Assembly: GCF_013761245.1 (NCBI RefSeq)
Contig: NZ_JACDUT010000005.1
Location: 62,001 to 126,000, forward strand
Length of the DNA stretch: 64,000 nt
Source: Thermaerobacillus caldiproteolyticus
Lineage (GTDB): Bacteria; Bacillota; Bacilli; Bacillales; Anoxybacillaceae
Direction of reading: 5' to 3'
A program made the translations under genes and the position numbers. This document shows positions 26,821 through 38,184 of the stretch, piece after piece. The notes beneath the pieces are model-generated. The model was not told where the DNA came from. It made no database searches and worked only from the letters and a program-made list of their open reading frames with translations. Every line of letters starts with the position of its first letter. Position 1 is the first letter of the stretch.

Positions 26821-28485
26821 ATGGGATCATCATTTTCTAGCGTCCAACGTTATCAGCGTTTAGAGGAGATGAGCCGAGAACGTTACGACATTCTTATTAT
26901 TGGCGGGGGAATTACCGGTTGTGGGATTGCCTTAGACGCAGTCACAAGAGGCATGAACACAGCGTTAGTCGAGATGCAAGATTTTGCAGCGGGAACATCA
27001 AGCCGTTCTACGAAACTTGTACATGGTGGGCTTCGGTATTTAAAACAACTGGAAGTAAAAATGGTCGCCGAAGTTGGAAAAGAACGGGCGATCGTATATG
27101 AAAACGGTCCGCATGTCACCACTCCGGAATGGATGTTACTGCCAATTCATAAAGGTGGAACGTTCGGCAAATGGAGTACATCCATTGGCTTATGGGTGTA
27201 CGATTATTTAGCGGGCGTGAAAAAAAGTGAGCGCCGCACGATGTTAAGCGCTGAGGAAACATTAAAAAAAGAACCGCTCATTAAAAAGGAAGGTCTCCTT
27301 GGAGGTGGCTATTATGTCGAGTATCGTACTGATGATGCCCGCTTGACAATCGAAGTCATCAAAAAAGCCGTCGAACAAGGAGCGCACGCGGTAAACTATG
27401 CAAAAGTAGAGGAACTTCTTTACGAAAACGGCAACATCATTGGCGTACGTTGCCGCGATCAAATCATCGGCCGCTCTTACGAAATATATGCGAAAAAAAT
27501 TGTCAATGCCGCCGGTCCATGGGTTGATATATTACGAGAAAAAGATCGCTCCAAAAACGGAAAAATGCTGCGACTCACAAAAGGGGTTCATATTGTCATT
27601 GACCAAAAACGGTTTCCGTTAAAACAGGCCATCTATTTTGATACGCCGGACGGCCGCATGGTGTTTGCCATTCCGCGCGATGGCAAAACGTATGTCGGCA
27701 CGACCGATACGTTTTACAATGATGATATCGCTCATCCAAAAATGACGTCCGATGATCGTGACTATTTAATTAACGCCATTAACTACATGTTCCCAAGTGT
27801 GCATATAGCAGAGAAAGACATTGAATCAAGCTGGGCTGGCGTGCGGCCGCTCATTTATGAAGAGGGAAAAAGTCCATCAGAAATTTCTCGTAAAGATGAA
27901 ATTTGGCAGTCACCATCAGGGCTCATTACGATTGCAGGAGGAAAATTAACCGGCTATCGCAAAATGGCAGAAACGGTCGTTGATCTTGTTGCCAAGCAAT
28001 TGGAAAAAGAGGAAGGGAAAACGTTCCGTCCTTGCCAAACGAAACATTTGCCGATTTCCGGGGGAGATGTCGGTGGTTCTCACAATTTGCCGGCCTTTAC
28101 GGCAAAAAAAGCGGAAGAAGCGGTGCAGTATGGCTTTACGAAAGAGGAAGGGGAACGACTCGCCAAACAATACGGCGCAAACGTCGACCGCTTATTTGCT
28201 CTGAGCAAACAGTACGATGCAAACAGCGGGCTTTCCCGCGAGGAATTCGTTCGGCTCGTTTACTCCATTGAAGACGAAATGGTCGTCAAACCGGTCGACT
28301 ATTTCATTCGCCGCACTGGTGCCCTATTCTTTGATATCGCTTCGGTCCGTCGTTGGAAAGAACGCGTCATCGCTTTCATGGCTGATTACTTACAATGGTC
28401 CGCCGAGCAAACAACTGTTTATACGAAGGAGCTGGAACAAGCACTGCATGATGCGGTCGTGCCATGCGACCAAAACGGTGTCTAG
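26821..28485 (+). CDS. glpD: Aerobic glycerol-3-phosphate dehydrogenase GlpD
   Basis: FAD-dependent peripheral membrane enzyme oxidising glycerol-3-phosphate to dihydroxyacetone phosphate and passing electrons to menaquinone. 554 aa. The Rossmann FAD motif is [14 protein letters not shown] near residue 26, followed by [17 protein letters not shown] (family signature), the mid region [12 protein letters not shown] and [10 protein letters not shown], and the C-terminal DAO_C helical domain ([20 protein letters not shown]). GGGAGGAG lies before the ATG. It is preceded by a GlpP-type leader and followed by a strong terminator. Confidence 0.96.
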   Translation: MGSSFSSVQRYQRLEEMSRERYDILIIGGGITGCGIALDAVTRGMNTALVEMQDFAAGTSSRSTKLVHGGLRYLKQLEVKMVAEVGKERAIVYENGPHVTTPEWMLLPIHKGGTFGKWSTSIGLWVYDYLAGVKKSERRTMLSAEETLKKEPLIKKEGLLGGGYYVEYRTDDARLTIEVIKKAVEQGAHAVNYAKVEELLYENGNIIGVRCRDQIIGRSYEIYAKKIVNAAGPWVDILREKDRSKNGKMLRLTKGVHIVIDQKRFPLKQAIYFDTPDGRMVFAIPRDGKTYVGTTDTFYNDDIAHPKMTSDDRDYLINAINYMFPSVHIAEKDIESSWAGVRPLIYEEGKSPSEISRKDEIWQSPSGLITIAGGKLTGYRKMAETVVDLVAKQLEKEEGKTFRPCQTKHLPISGGDVGGSHNLPAFTAKKAEEAVQYGFTKEEGERLAKQYGANVDRLFALSKQYDANSGLSREEFVRLVYSIEDEMVVKPVDYFIRRTGALFFDIASVRRWKERVIAFMADYLQWSAEQTTVYTKELEQALHDAVVPCDQNGV

Positions 28486-28510
28486 AATTTCTTAGACACC
28501 GTTTTTTATT
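28472..28510 (+). terminator. glpD terminator
   Basis: AAAACGGTGTCTA and TAGACACCGTTTT flank eight bases and include the glpD stop; a T-run follows. Confidence 0.9.
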
Positions 28511-28541
28511 TTAACTGTTAAGAATATGTGGATGGTAAATT

Positions 28542-28700
28542 CTAACCGATGACGGTACTGAATATTCTAGTAATGCAGAGTTAGGCGCTTATGAAAACGA
28601 GGATATCAGCTTCTTTTTTCGAGTAAACAGGGAAAATTGTATTTGAGCTTCCATCTCAAACTAAGAAATACAAATTACAAGTTTCTTCTGGTTTAGGTTG
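28542..28700 (+). pseudogene. DUF4352-type lipoprotein remnant
   Basis: Two consecutive fragments in different frames read like the C-terminal half of a DUF4352 (telokin-like) domain: LTDDGTEYSSNAELGAYENE then ISFFFRVN in one frame, and GKIVFELPSQTKKYKLQVSS in the next. In the family these blocks are contiguous with a short NPG-type loop, so a small deletion with a frameshift is implied. There is no start or signal peptide. A short hairpin (GAGGGCATAATTACATGCTCTC, about 28739) with TTTTTT follows. The call is inferred from motif resemblance. Confidence 0.45.
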
Positions 28701-28841
28701 ATCGGGTGGCGAATATGAAACGATTCAACCTAAGGAAAGAGGGCATAATTACATGCTCTCTTTTTTATACCTGAATAATAATGGCTTTATTGTAAAAATC
28801 ACCTTTTTAGGAGTCACATCCGGGACTAAAGGGGGATTATC

Positions 28842-31031
28842 GTGGCTATTACATACAACATCGACACAAAAATGTTCCATTTGCAGGCGAAGGATACAAG
28901 TTATATTATGCAAACAGTGCATTCAGGATATTTAGCACATCTATACTGGGGAAAAAAGATAAGAACGGCTCATCTATCAAGAAAGTTACGGTTTATAAAG
29001 CGCGCCTTTTCTCCCAATCCTGATCCATCAGACCGAACGTTTTCTTTAGATACGTTGCCGCAAGAGTATCCGGCTTACGGCAATACAGACTTTCGCACGC
29101 CAGCTTATCAAGTGCAATTGGAAAATGGATCGACCGTATCGGATTTACGATACAAAACGCATCGAATTTATAAAGGAAAGCCGAAATTAGAAGGATTGCC
29201 AGCAACCTATGCGGAAAATGAAAACGAGGCGGAAACGCTAGAAATTTTTTTGGAAGATCGTCTGACACGTTTAAGTGCGATTTTGCTTTATACGGTATAT
29301 GAGCAGTTGAATGTCATTACACGTTCTGTTCGTTTTGAAAATAAAGGCTCTGAACGTATTAAATTATTGCGGGCATTAAGCATGAATATCGATTTTTACG
29401 ATGATAACTTTGATTTTCTGCATCTTTTCGGTGCTCATTGCCGAGAGCGGTATATAGAAAGAAAACCGCTTTTTGTCGGAACGCAATCGATCGAAAGCCG
29501 AAGAGGAGCAAGCAGTCATCAACATAACCCATTTATTGCGTTATTAAGAAAGAATGCGAATGAAGACGAAGGTGAAGTATACGGTTTTAATCTCGTGTAC
29601 GGCGGCAATTTTCTTGCGCAAGTAGAAGTGGATCAATTTCATACAGCGCGTGTGTCGCTAGGGATTAATCCGTTTGATTTTACTTGGTTATTAGAACCGG
29701 GTGGATCGTTCCAAACGCCCGAAGTGGTGATGGTCTATTCCGATTGCGGGCTGAATGGAATGTCACAAACGTTCCATCAACTGTATCGAACGCGTTTGGC
29801 ACGTGGATCGTTTCGTGATAAGGAACGCCCGATTTTAATTAACAACTGGGAAGCAACGTATTTTCATTTTAATGAAGAAAAAATTTTGCAAATTGCTGAA
29901 GAAGCGAAAGAATTAGGCATCGAACTGTTTGTATTGGATGACGGGTGGTTTGGTAAGCGAAATAACGACAAAAGCTCGTTAGGAGATTGGATTGTGAACA
30001 AAGATAAACTCCCGAATGGGCTAGCGAGTCTTGTGAAAAAAGTTCGTGACATGGGAATGCAGTTTGGCTTATGGTTTGAACCAGAAATGATTTCAGTCGA
30101 CAGCGAGCTGTACCGCAAACATCCGGACTGGTGCCTTCATGTGCCGAACCGGCCGCGTTCGGAGGGAAGAAATCAGCTTATCTTAGATTTGTCACGCAAG
30201 GACGTGTGTGATTATATCATTTGTGCTGTTTCGGATATTTTGGCCAGTGCACCGATTTCATATGTAAAGTGGGATATGAACCGCCATATGACAGAAATCG
30301 GTTCTGCCGCTTTACCGCCTGAGAGACAGCGCGAAACGGCTCATCGTTATATGTTAGGCCTGTATCGCGTGATGGAGGAAATTACATCCCGTTTTCCACA
30401 CGTCTTGTTTGAAGGCTGTTCTGGCGGCGGGGGACGGTTTGATCCAGGCATTCTCTATTATATGCCGCAAACATGGACGAGTGATAATACAGACGCGGTT
30501 TCGCGTTTGAAAATTCAGTATGGTACGAGCCTTGTTTACCCAATTATTGCCATGGGAGCTCATGTGTCGGCTGTTCCCAACCATCAAGTTCATCGCATGA
30601 CCTCACTTGATATTCGTGGGCATGTTGCGATGTCGGGGAATTTTGGCTACGAGCTTGATTTGACGAAGCTAAGCAAGAAAGAAAAGGAAATTGTTAAGCA
30701 ACAAGTCGCTTTTTATAAAGATATTCGCCGTCTTGTGCAATTCGGAACTTTTTATCGAATAGTAAGTCCGTTTGAAGGAAATGAAGCAGCATGGATGTTT
30801 GTATCTGAAGACAAATCAGAAGCGTTCGCTGCTTATTTTCGAGTGCTAGCAGAAGCAAATGCCCCTTTATCTTTCTTGCGGCTCAAAGGACTTGACCCTG
30901 ACAAAAATTACGAGTTAATAGGTAGCGGAGAAGTATATGGAGGGGATGAACTCATGTACGTGGGACTGAATGTGCCGAAGCGCCACGGCGATTTTATTAG
31001 TGTCATCTGGCGATTAAAAGAATATCGCTAA
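28842..31031 (+). CDS. Alpha-galactosidase, GH36 (AgaN/AgaB-like)
   Basis: 729-aa cytoplasmic retaining alpha-galactosidase that releases galactose from melibiose, raffinose and similar sugars. The N-terminal beta-supersandwich leads to the barrel with LFVLDDGWFGKRN, the nucleophile aspartate in YVKWDMNRHMTE and the acid/base aspartate in WTSDNTDAVSR, plus EGCSGGGGRFDPGILYYMPQ. The length equals the Geobacillus stearothermophilus enzymes (AgaA/B/N). GTG start with AAAGGGGG upstream; there is no signal peptide. It stands just before the Leloir genes, which would consume the galactose. No dedicated sugar transporter is adjacent. Confidence 0.95.
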   Translation: MAITYNIDTKMFHLQAKDTSYIMQTVHSGYLAHLYWGKKIRTAHLSRKLRFIKRAFSPNPDPSDRTFSLDTLPQEYPAYGNTDFRTPAYQVQLENGSTVSDLRYKTHRIYKGKPKLEGLPATYAENENEAETLEIFLEDRLTRLSAILLYTVYEQLNVITRSVRFENKGSERIKLLRALSMNIDFYDDNFDFLHLFGAHCRERYIERKPLFVGTQSIESRRGASSHQHNPFIALLRKNANEDEGEVYGFNLVYGGNFLAQVEVDQFHTARVSLGINPFDFTWLLEPGGSFQTPEVVMVYSDCGLNGMSQTFHQLYRTRLARGSFRDKERPILINNWEATYFHFNEEKILQIAEEAKELGIELFVLDDGWFGKRNNDKSSLGDWIVNKDKLPNGLASLVKKVRDMGMQFGLWFEPEMISVDSELYRKHPDWCLHVPNRPRSEGRNQLILDLSRKDVCDYIICAVSDILASAPISYVKWDMNRHMTEIGSAALPPERQRETAHRYMLGLYRVMEEITSRFPHVLFEGCSGGGGRFDPGILYYMPQTWTSDNTDAVSRLKIQYGTSLVYPIIAMGAHVSAVPNHQVHRMTSLDIRGHVAMSGNFGYELDLTKLSKKEKEIVKQQVAFYKDIRRLVQFGTFYRIVSPFEGNEAAWMFVSEDKSEAFAAYFRVLAEANAPLSFLRLKGLDPDKNYELIGSGEVYGGDELMYVGLNVPKRHGDFISVIWRLKEYR

Positions 31032-31040
31032 TGGAAAAAG

Positions 31041-31071
31041 ACCGGTGTCTAAAATGTAGCTAGACACCGGT
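31041..31071. terminator. Bidirectional terminator between alpha-galactosidase and EcsC genes
   Basis: ACCGGTGTCTA and TAGACACCGGT flank nine bases; it overlaps the stop codon of the minus-strand gene. Confidence 0.8.
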
Positions 31072-31854
31072 TTCTAGTTGAGCAAGCTTTTCTAAAATGC
31101 GGCGTTTTCTATACAACATTTTTCCTGTTTTAGCAATATCCTCAATAAAACTTTTATTGAACATTGCTCCAAAGATAATTCCGACAATCGGAACAAATTG
31201 AAAGAGCTTTTTCCACCCATATTGATCGCGAAATGTCATGATGACTTCGCGCCATCCTTGAAGTTGGGAAAATACTTGTTGATGGTCGTTGGAGAACGAA
31301 GTGAGCTGCTCAAGAATCGCTTTTTTTCCTACGATGTCAGCAGCAGTAAACTGCAAACATTTCACGATAAAAAGCCGCTCTTTTTTTTCTTTCGGATTGT
31401 ATCCGTAGGCAATCGCAATTTCCTGCAATGTCTTTAGTGCGAGACCAAGGAGTGTCGGAATATCGATGGCGAGCGTAAAAACGCCGCCGATACCGGTAGT
31501 CGCACCTTGATATTGGGCAAACGTCACTCGTGACGTAATAATCTCATCACAAACGCGATCCATCGTCTCAAGAGGAGCATGTGCAACCTGTTCGAGTGTC
31601 GGAATGGTGCCGTCTTCCTTAAATTTTTCTAAAATATTTTGCTCTTTTACAAGATATTGCCCACCCGTTTGAATATATCCACCAAGTTCATCCAACAACT
31701 GTCCGAGCTTTTTATGTACGAAGTTTGGTGTTAATTTATCCAAAATCTTAAATGGCAACCGCCCAATCTTTTCCCAAAACCATAGATCTTTTTGGTCTTG
31801 TTCCCATTGGTTAATCTTTTTGAGTTCATCCTTCAGAAATAGTTTTGTTTCCAT
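31060..31854 (-). CDS. EcsC family protein
   Basis: 264 aa of the EcsC family, named after a gene of the B. subtilis ecs cluster, whose molecular function is not settled. Visible family features are an N-terminal WEQDQKDLWFWEKIGRLPF, a glycine-rich amphipathic centre (ATTGIGGVFTLAIDIPTLLGLALKTLQEIA) and a C-terminal hydrophobic segment (FVPIVGIIFGAMFNKSFIEDIA). It is probably membrane associated. GGGAGG lies 7 bases before the ATG. It is divergent from galK and inserted between two galactose genes without an obvious link. Confidence 0.88.
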   Translation of the reverse strand: METKLFLKDELKKINQWEQDQKDLWFWEKIGRLPFKILDKLTPNFVHKKLGQLLDELGGYIQTGGQYLVKEQNILEKFKEDGTIPTLEQVAHAPLETMDRVCDEIITSRVTFAQYQGATTGIGGVFTLAIDIPTLLGLALKTLQEIAIAYGYNPKEKKERLFIVKCLQFTAADIVGKKAILEQLTSFSNDHQQVFSQLQGWREVIMTFRDQYGWKKLFQFVPIVGIIFGAMFNKSFIEDIAKTGKMLYRKRRILEKLAQLETGV

Positions 31855-31997
31855 TCAGCAACCTCCCTTATATATAAAATGGATTGATTAGCTGTCTATT
31901 ATACGTTTTAAAAAAAGAATTGTTTCAAACTTCATTGATTCTTCATAAAATTTTTACTAAAATATTTACTATAATTGGTGGGTTAGGGGGCATAAAG

Positions 31998-33182
31998 ATG
32001 ATGGAGCAATTAAAAGAAGATTTTATTGCGTTGTTTGGTGGTGTAAAAGAGAAAGTTCGTATTTTTTTCGCCCCGGGGCGTGTGAATTTAATCGGTGAAC
32101 ATATCGATTATAATGGAGGGTATGTGTTGCCGTGTGCGCTGCAAATAGGCACGTATGCGCTTGTGCGAAAAACGGGGAATCCATTCATTCGGTTTTACTC
32201 TAAAAATTTTCCCGAAGAAGGTGTGATTACTGTTTCGTATGAGGACTTATCGTATCATGTAAAACATGGATGGGCGAATTATCCAAAAGGGATCATCACT
32301 GCATTTCAATCATTTTGTCCTATCCATACGGGATTAGATATTTTGTATTACGGGAATATTCCGAATGGGGCAGGATTGTCATCTTCGGCTTCCATCGAGC
32401 TTGTAACCGCTGTTATGTTGAATGAAGTATTTGAGCAAAACATTGACATGATAGATCTTGTGAAATTAAGTCAAAAGGTAGAAAATGAATATATCGGCGT
32501 TAATTGCGGCATCATGGATCAATTCACGGTAGGAATGGGCAAGTTGGACCATGCGATACTATTAAACTGCCAAACATTAGAGTATCGCTATTTACCTTTG
32601 GAAATGACCGATTGCACGATTGTCATTGCAAATACGAATAAAAAGAGGGGATTAGCGGACTCCGCTTACAATGAAAGGAGAGCGACATGTGAAGCTGCCT
32701 TTTTGAAATTACGGCAACATGTGAACATTGAGTCACTCGGCGATTTGACAAGCAAACAACTCGAGCAATACGAACATCTTCTTTCTCCGGTGGAGAAAAA
32801 ACGTGTTCGACATGCAGTGACCGAAAATGAACGAACAAAGCAAGCGGCTAACGCTTTAGAGCAAGGCGATTTATTCCGTTTCGGCGAATTAATGAAGCAA
32901 TCCCATATTTCGTTGCGCGACGATTATGAAGTGACAGGAACAGAACTTGACACCCTTGTCGAAGCGGCATGGAAACATGAAGGGACCATTGGGGCCCGAA
33001 TGACGGGGGCAGGATTTGGTGGCTGTACAGTGAACATTGTGAAGGATGAATATATCCCTTCTTTCATTGAGCAGGTCGGACGCGAGTATACGCAAAAAAG
33101 CGGATATGAAGCTAGTTTTTACGTCGTAAAAATTGGCGATGGAGCCAGAGAGATCACAGAAGAAAAGGAGATGAGATTATGA
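31998..33182 (+). CDS. galK: Galactokinase GalK
   Basis: Phosphorylates galactose to galactose-1-phosphate. 394 aa, GHMP kinase: the sugar-binding signature [15 protein letters not shown] near residue 30, the ATP loop [13 protein letters not shown], and the C-terminal [14 protein letters not shown]. The start at 31998 has TAGGGGG 7 bases upstream; the longer open frame to 31884 has no RBS. TATAAT at 31970-31975 is a possible -10. First gene of galK-galE-galT, overlapping galE by 4 bp. Confidence 0.96.
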   Translation: MMEQLKEDFIALFGGVKEKVRIFFAPGRVNLIGEHIDYNGGYVLPCALQIGTYALVRKTGNPFIRFYSKNFPEEGVITVSYEDLSYHVKHGWANYPKGIITAFQSFCPIHTGLDILYYGNIPNGAGLSSSASIELVTAVMLNEVFEQNIDMIDLVKLSQKVENEYIGVNCGIMDQFTVGMGKLDHAILLNCQTLEYRYLPLEMTDCTIVIANTNKKRGLADSAYNERRATCEAAFLKLRQHVNIESLGDLTSKQLEQYEHLLSPVEKKRVRHAVTENERTKQAANALEQGDLFRFGELMKQSHISLRDDYEVTGTELDTLVEAAWKHEGTIGARMTGAGFGGCTVNIVKDEYIPSFIEQVGREYTQKSGYEASFYVVKIGDGAREITEEKEMRL

Positions 33183-34165
33183 TTCTTGTTTGCGGCGGCG
33201 CTGGCTATATTGGCAGTCATGCCGTTTATCGTTTAATCGAAAAAGGGGAAAAGGTGGTTGTTGTTGATAATTTGCAAACAGGGCACCGAGAAGCTGTTCA
33301 TCCGGAAGCAATGTTTTACCAAGGTGATATTCGCGACCGCACTTTTTTAAGAGAAGTGTTTCAAAAACACGACATCGATGCAGTTATTCACTTTGCGGCG
33401 AACTCTCTTGTTGGCGAAAGCATGCAAGAGCCGCTTAAATATTATGATAACAACGTATATGGTACACAGATTTTATTAGAAGTAATGAACGAATTTGGCG
33501 TTAAACAAATTGTTTTTTCGTCGACAGCAGCCGTCTATGGGGAGCCGAAACAAATTCCAATTGTCGAAACAGATCCAACTACTCCAACAAACACGTATGG
33601 AGAAACGAAATTAGCGATGGAAAAAATGATGAAATGGGTCAATCGTGCTTACGGAATCCGCTATATTTCGTTGCGTTATTTTAACGTCGCCGGGGCTTAT
33701 GGCACAGTGATTGGCGAAGACCATGACCCGGAAACGCATTTAATTCCATTGATTTTAAAAGTGCCGCTTGGACAGCGAGAAGAGATTCATATTTTTGGGG
33801 ACGATTACGACACGCATGATGGAACGTGCATTCGTGATTATATTCATGTCCTCGATTTAGTCGATGCTCACATTCTGGCTGTAGAAAAATTACGGAGCGG
33901 GTCAGAAAGTAACATCTACAATTTAGGAAACGGTAATGGATTTACTGTTAAAGAAGTGATTGAAGCGGCACGAGTTGTCACAGGGCATCCAATTCCTGCC
34001 CGGGTGATGGCACGGCGTCCGGGTGACCCAGCAAAGCTTGTCGCTTCTTCGGAAAAGGCAAAACGTGAGCTCGGCTGGGAACCAAAATATCCAAACATTA
34101 CAGACATTGTCGCCTCCGCATGGGAATGGCATCAGGCAAAACCAAACGGATATCGAGGTGCTTGA
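33179..34165 (+). CDS. galE: UDP-glucose 4-epimerase GalE
   Basis: Interconverts UDP-galactose and UDP-glucose. 328 aa, extended SDR: NAD-binding [14 protein letters not shown] at the start, the [11 protein letters not shown] serine/threonine segment, the catalytic Tyr-x3-Lys in [13 protein letters not shown], and RYFNVAGA. It overlaps galK by ATGA and galT by TGATG, so the three genes are translationally coupled. Confidence 0.96.
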   Translation: MILVCGGAGYIGSHAVYRLIEKGEKVVVVDNLQTGHREAVHPEAMFYQGDIRDRTFLREVFQKHDIDAVIHFAANSLVGESMQEPLKYYDNNVYGTQILLEVMNEFGVKQIVFSSTAAVYGEPKQIPIVETDPTTPTNTYGETKLAMEKMMKWVNRAYGIRYISLRYFNVAGAYGTVIGEDHDPETHLIPLILKVPLGQREEIHIFGDDYDTHDGTCIRDYIHVLDLVDAHILAVEKLRSGSESNIYNLGNGNGFTVKEVIEAARVVTGHPIPARVMARRPGDPAKLVASSEKAKRELGWEPKYPNITDIVASAWEWHQAKPNGYRGA

Positions 34166-35703
34166 TGTTGGTCAACATTTACGAAGAGATTGAAAAGCTA
34201 GTTCAATACGGAATCGCCAACGGATTGCTTTATCCGGAAGATGCCATTTATACTCGGAACCGTTTGCTAGCTACGTTAAAGATTGAGGATTGGAAACCGG
34301 TAGAGGTTGAGATTCAAGAGAATCTCTCCTCTCCTTCTCCAGTTTTAGCAAATATAGTAGATTGGGCATACGAAAACGGTCGACTACAGACAAATACGAC
34401 AACCGAACGGGATATATGGGACGCGAAGCTGATGAATTGTTTAATGCCGCGTCCATCGGAAGTTATTCGCGAATTTTACGGACGGTATGTTAAACGGCCG
34501 GAAATGGCGACAGACTGGTTTTATTCGCTCAGCAAAGCTTCAAACTATATTCATGTGGATCGAATTGCGAAAAATAAAAAATGGAAAGCAATGACGAACT
34601 ATGGAGAAATCGATATTACGATTAATCTATCAAAACCGGAAAAAGATCCAAAAGAGATTGCAAAATTAAAAGATTTGCAGGCATCGACATATCCAATGTG
34701 CGTGCTTTGCGCGGAAAATGAAGGATATGAAGGGACGTGGCGCCATCCGGCTCGCTCCAACCATCGCGTCATCCCGATCACGTTATTAGATGAACCATGG
34801 TGTTTTCAGTACTCTCCGTATGTATACTATGACGAACATTGTATTGTATTTAGCCGCGACCACGTCCCGATGAAAATGGAGCGAAACACATTTGCGCGAT
34901 TGCTTGCGTTTATCGAAAAATTTCCGCACTATTTTATTGGCTCCAACGCTGATTTACCGATTGTTGGCGGCTCGATTTTGGTGCACGATCACTTTCAAGG
35001 CGGAAAATATACGTTTGCGATTGAACGAGCTGAAATGGAGGAAGAATTTGATTTGCCTTCCTATCCCTCATTGACCGCTGGAATCGTTCGTTGGCCAATG
35101 TCGGTGATTCGCGTTCGTGGCAGAAAAGAGGAAGTGCTCGAAGTAACGGATTTAATTTACCGTACATGGAAAGCATATAGCGACCCGTCTGTTGATATAT
35201 ACGCCCAAAGCGGCGATACCCCGCATAATACGGTAACACCTATCGCTAGACGACGCGGGGAGCTATTTGAAATGGACGTCGTTTTACGCAATAACCGGGC
35301 ATCGGAGGAGCATCCATACGGCATTTTCCATCCTCATGCAGAATTGCATCATGTTAAAAAAGAAAATATCGGTTTAATTGAAGTTATGGGGCTTGCGGTG
35401 CTGCCGGGAAGACTTGCAACGGAACTAGAAACATTAGCCGAGTATCTCGTGCAAAAAACGAGAAAAGAAGACTGGGCCCCCTCGCTTCTCAAACATTGGG
35501 ACTGGTATGAAGAAATATCCGATACGTACCCTTCGATTACTGCAGAAAATGTGTCAGGCATTCTTCAGCATGAAGTAGGAGAACGCTTTATAACCGTATT
35601 AGAGCACGCTGGTGTTTTTAAGCAGACAGAGAAAGGAAAAAAAGCGTTTCGCGCTTTTTGTCAGAAAGTGAGGGAGAACTGTCTTGATGAACGACATACT
35701 TAG
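34165..35703 (+). CDS. galT: UDP-glucose--hexose-1-phosphate uridylyltransferase GalT (Firmicutes type)
   Basis: Transfers UMP from UDP-glucose to galactose-1-phosphate. 512 aa, the long Gram-positive GalT family. Visible are NYGEIDITINLSKPEKDP, CVLCAENEGYEGTW, the GGSILVHDHFQGGKY block and the histidine-containing PHNTVTPIARR and HPHAELHHVKKENIGLIEVM. The ATG at 34165 overlaps the galE stop (TGATG) with GAGGTG 7 bases before; the longer frame into galE is not needed. An aldose-epimerase remnant follows. Confidence 0.95.
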   Translation: MLVNIYEEIEKLVQYGIANGLLYPEDAIYTRNRLLATLKIEDWKPVEVEIQENLSSPSPVLANIVDWAYENGRLQTNTTTERDIWDAKLMNCLMPRPSEVIREFYGRYVKRPEMATDWFYSLSKASNYIHVDRIAKNKKWKAMTNYGEIDITINLSKPEKDPKEIAKLKDLQASTYPMCVLCAENEGYEGTWRHPARSNHRVIPITLLDEPWCFQYSPYVYYDEHCIVFSRDHVPMKMERNTFARLLAFIEKFPHYFIGSNADLPIVGGSILVHDHFQGGKYTFAIERAEMEEEFDLPSYPSLTAGIVRWPMSVIRVRGRKEEVLEVTDLIYRTWKAYSDPSVDIYAQSGDTPHNTVTPIARRRGELFEMDVVLRNNRASEEHPYGIFHPHAELHHVKKENIGLIEVMGLAVLPGRLATELETLAEYLVQKTRKEDWAPSLLKHWDWYEEISDTYPSITAENVSGILQHEVGERFITVLEHAGVFKQTEKGKKAFRAFCQKVRENCLDERHT

Positions 35704-35880
35704 GGGTTGGGAAAACACAAGGTGGCTATCGGAGTGATCACAATCTTGCGCTCGAACCATGTACCGTAATCTATATGATCATTTATACGTCGCTGATGCG
35801 ATTCGGAAAGCTGCTTTTGTCGAAGCAAAACGGGCGGTTCCACATCGGGATAAGAGGAGAATGAAGAGAAATTACGCCAT
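35704..35880 (+). pseudogene. Aldose 1-epimerase-like (galactose mutarotase type) C-terminal remnant
   Basis: Directly behind galT one frame reads GGYRSDHNLALEPCT, the next frame continues YDHLYVADAIRKAAFVE, and the first frame then resumes NGRFHIGIRG. Together they resemble the end of a mutarotase-type protein with two frameshifts. The 5' part is gone and the fragment abuts the galT stop, so a deletion fused the operon end to the tail of a lost gene. The rest of the gap to 36042 shows no gene. Confidence 0.5.
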
Positions 35881-36003
35881 TTGCATCTAAAATATTTGAA
35901 AAGGTTTGTGACGATCAATAATTGGCAACCAAAATCATAAAAGCGTTGAAGAGCATAGGACTGACATTTCAAGAAGAAATGTAATGGTTCAAATGACATC
36001 TAG

Positions 36004-37050
<1,047 letters not shown>

Positions 37051-37072
37051 AAATCTATGACGAAATAGAAAA

Positions 37073-37099
37073 AAAGGTGGAGCCAATGTTCCACCTTTT
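37073..37099 (+). terminator. galR terminator
   Basis: AAAAGGTGGA pairs with TTCCACCTTTT across seven bases, followed by GCATTTCTATT. Confidence 0.7.
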
Positions 37100-37264
37100 G
37101 CATTTCTATTCGCTTGATAGAGGCACTTTTCATGGAAACAGCCGTAAGGACAACCCGTTACTTAATGTCGTTTGAAGAGGGAGTTTCAAGCGCTTTGTAT
37201 GTAGTTGTTAAACTCAAAAGCATTTGCAGTATCGAAAATCGGCAACTTCGTTTGAAGAAACGAA

Positions 37265-37708
37265 TTAATGGAACTCAATATCGACGTGCTTTTTCTGATC
37301 GGACATCATTTTTGGAATATGAATATCAAGTACGCCGTTTTTATAAGTGGCTTTAATGTTATCAGCCGTGGCATCCGATGGTAATGTAATCGAGCGCTGG
37401 AAGCGACCGAAAAAGCGCTCGCGGCGATGCATTTGTTCTTCTTTAATATGTTGATTCCGCTGAATCGTGCCGCTAATGGTCAATACATGATTGTGAACAT
37501 CGATATGAACATCCTCTTTTCGCTCAAGTCCTGGAATATCACAGGAAACGATATATTCACTCTCTGTTTCATGCATATCAATGCGCGGCATTCCCATATG
37601 TTCGTCCATATGTGCGAACAAAGATGGGAATTCATTTGAGAAAAAACGATTAAAATCTCGTCTCATTGTTTCTAAATAGCGAAACGGATCGTAAGGAATC
37701 AAAGACAT
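37265..37708 (-). CDS. Hsp20 small heat-shock protein (Hsp18-like)
   Basis: 147 aa. N-terminal SLIPYDPFRYLETMRRDFNR is typical of class A small heat-shock proteins. The alpha-crystallin domain spans 40-140 (MPRIDMHETESEYIVSCDIP...KEDVHIDVHNHVLTISG...FGRFQRSITLP) with the C-terminal GVLDIHIPK. AAGGAGGG lies 7 bases before the ATG. No CIRCE element was found upstream. It holds unfolding proteins for refolding by ATP-dependent chaperones. Confidence 0.92.
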   Translation of the reverse strand: MSLIPYDPFRYLETMRRDFNRFFSNEFPSLFAHMDEHMGMPRIDMHETESEYIVSCDIPGLERKEDVHIDVHNHVLTISGTIQRNQHIKEEQMHRRERFFGRFQRSITLPSDATADNIKATYKNGVLDIHIPKMMSDQKKHVDIEFH

Positions 37709-37779
37709 AAAAATCCCTCCTTGACATCATTTCGCTACATAGTCTGTTCAAATGTCATTGTTTTATGCGAAACAAATCA

Positions 37780-38184
37780 AACAGGAAAATGAAAAGGGAA
37801 AATCCCTTCTGGAGTTGTTATTGCTGATGGTTTAAATGAACAAAAAACGAATTTACATCAGTCTGGAATTATAAGAGGTAGATATAAGTGTCCTGAAATC
37901 TGGCAATTAGGTCATAAGATAACTGTATGCGTCGGAAGCAGAAAATACAGAAGCGATGTTATTTTGGCTTATACCGACAGGAACACAAACAAGGAAAGAG
38001 AAGGAGCTTATCGGATATGATCAAGATGGAAATGATGGTTGGTGTTTGACGATAGATCTATCCAATCGATGGTTACATCCTCATCTGCATATGGTGATAG
38101 GGGATGATCCGGTTGCCAATACGGATCATAAACGTTGTAACAAAATGAAGACAAAAGAAGGTAAGCTCCGAATTGGCTTACCTT
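37780..38184 (+). pseudogene. Decayed coding DNA of unknown family
   Basis: Protein-like open stretches occur on the plus strand in two frames, SGIIRGRYKCPEIWQLGHKI... (about 37810-38010) and then LIGYDQDGNDGWCLTIDLSN... (about 37990-38205), without a supported start, as expected of a frameshifted gene. I do not recognise the family. The hairpin AGAAGGTAAGC...GCTTACCTTCT (about 38157-38187) followed by T's on the minus strand ends the neighbouring minus gene. Confidence 0.35.

Noticed and set aside
37114-37356. 80-codon plus-strand ORF opposite the second hsp20
   Set aside because: Overlaps the real gene on the other strand and has no supporting RBS.
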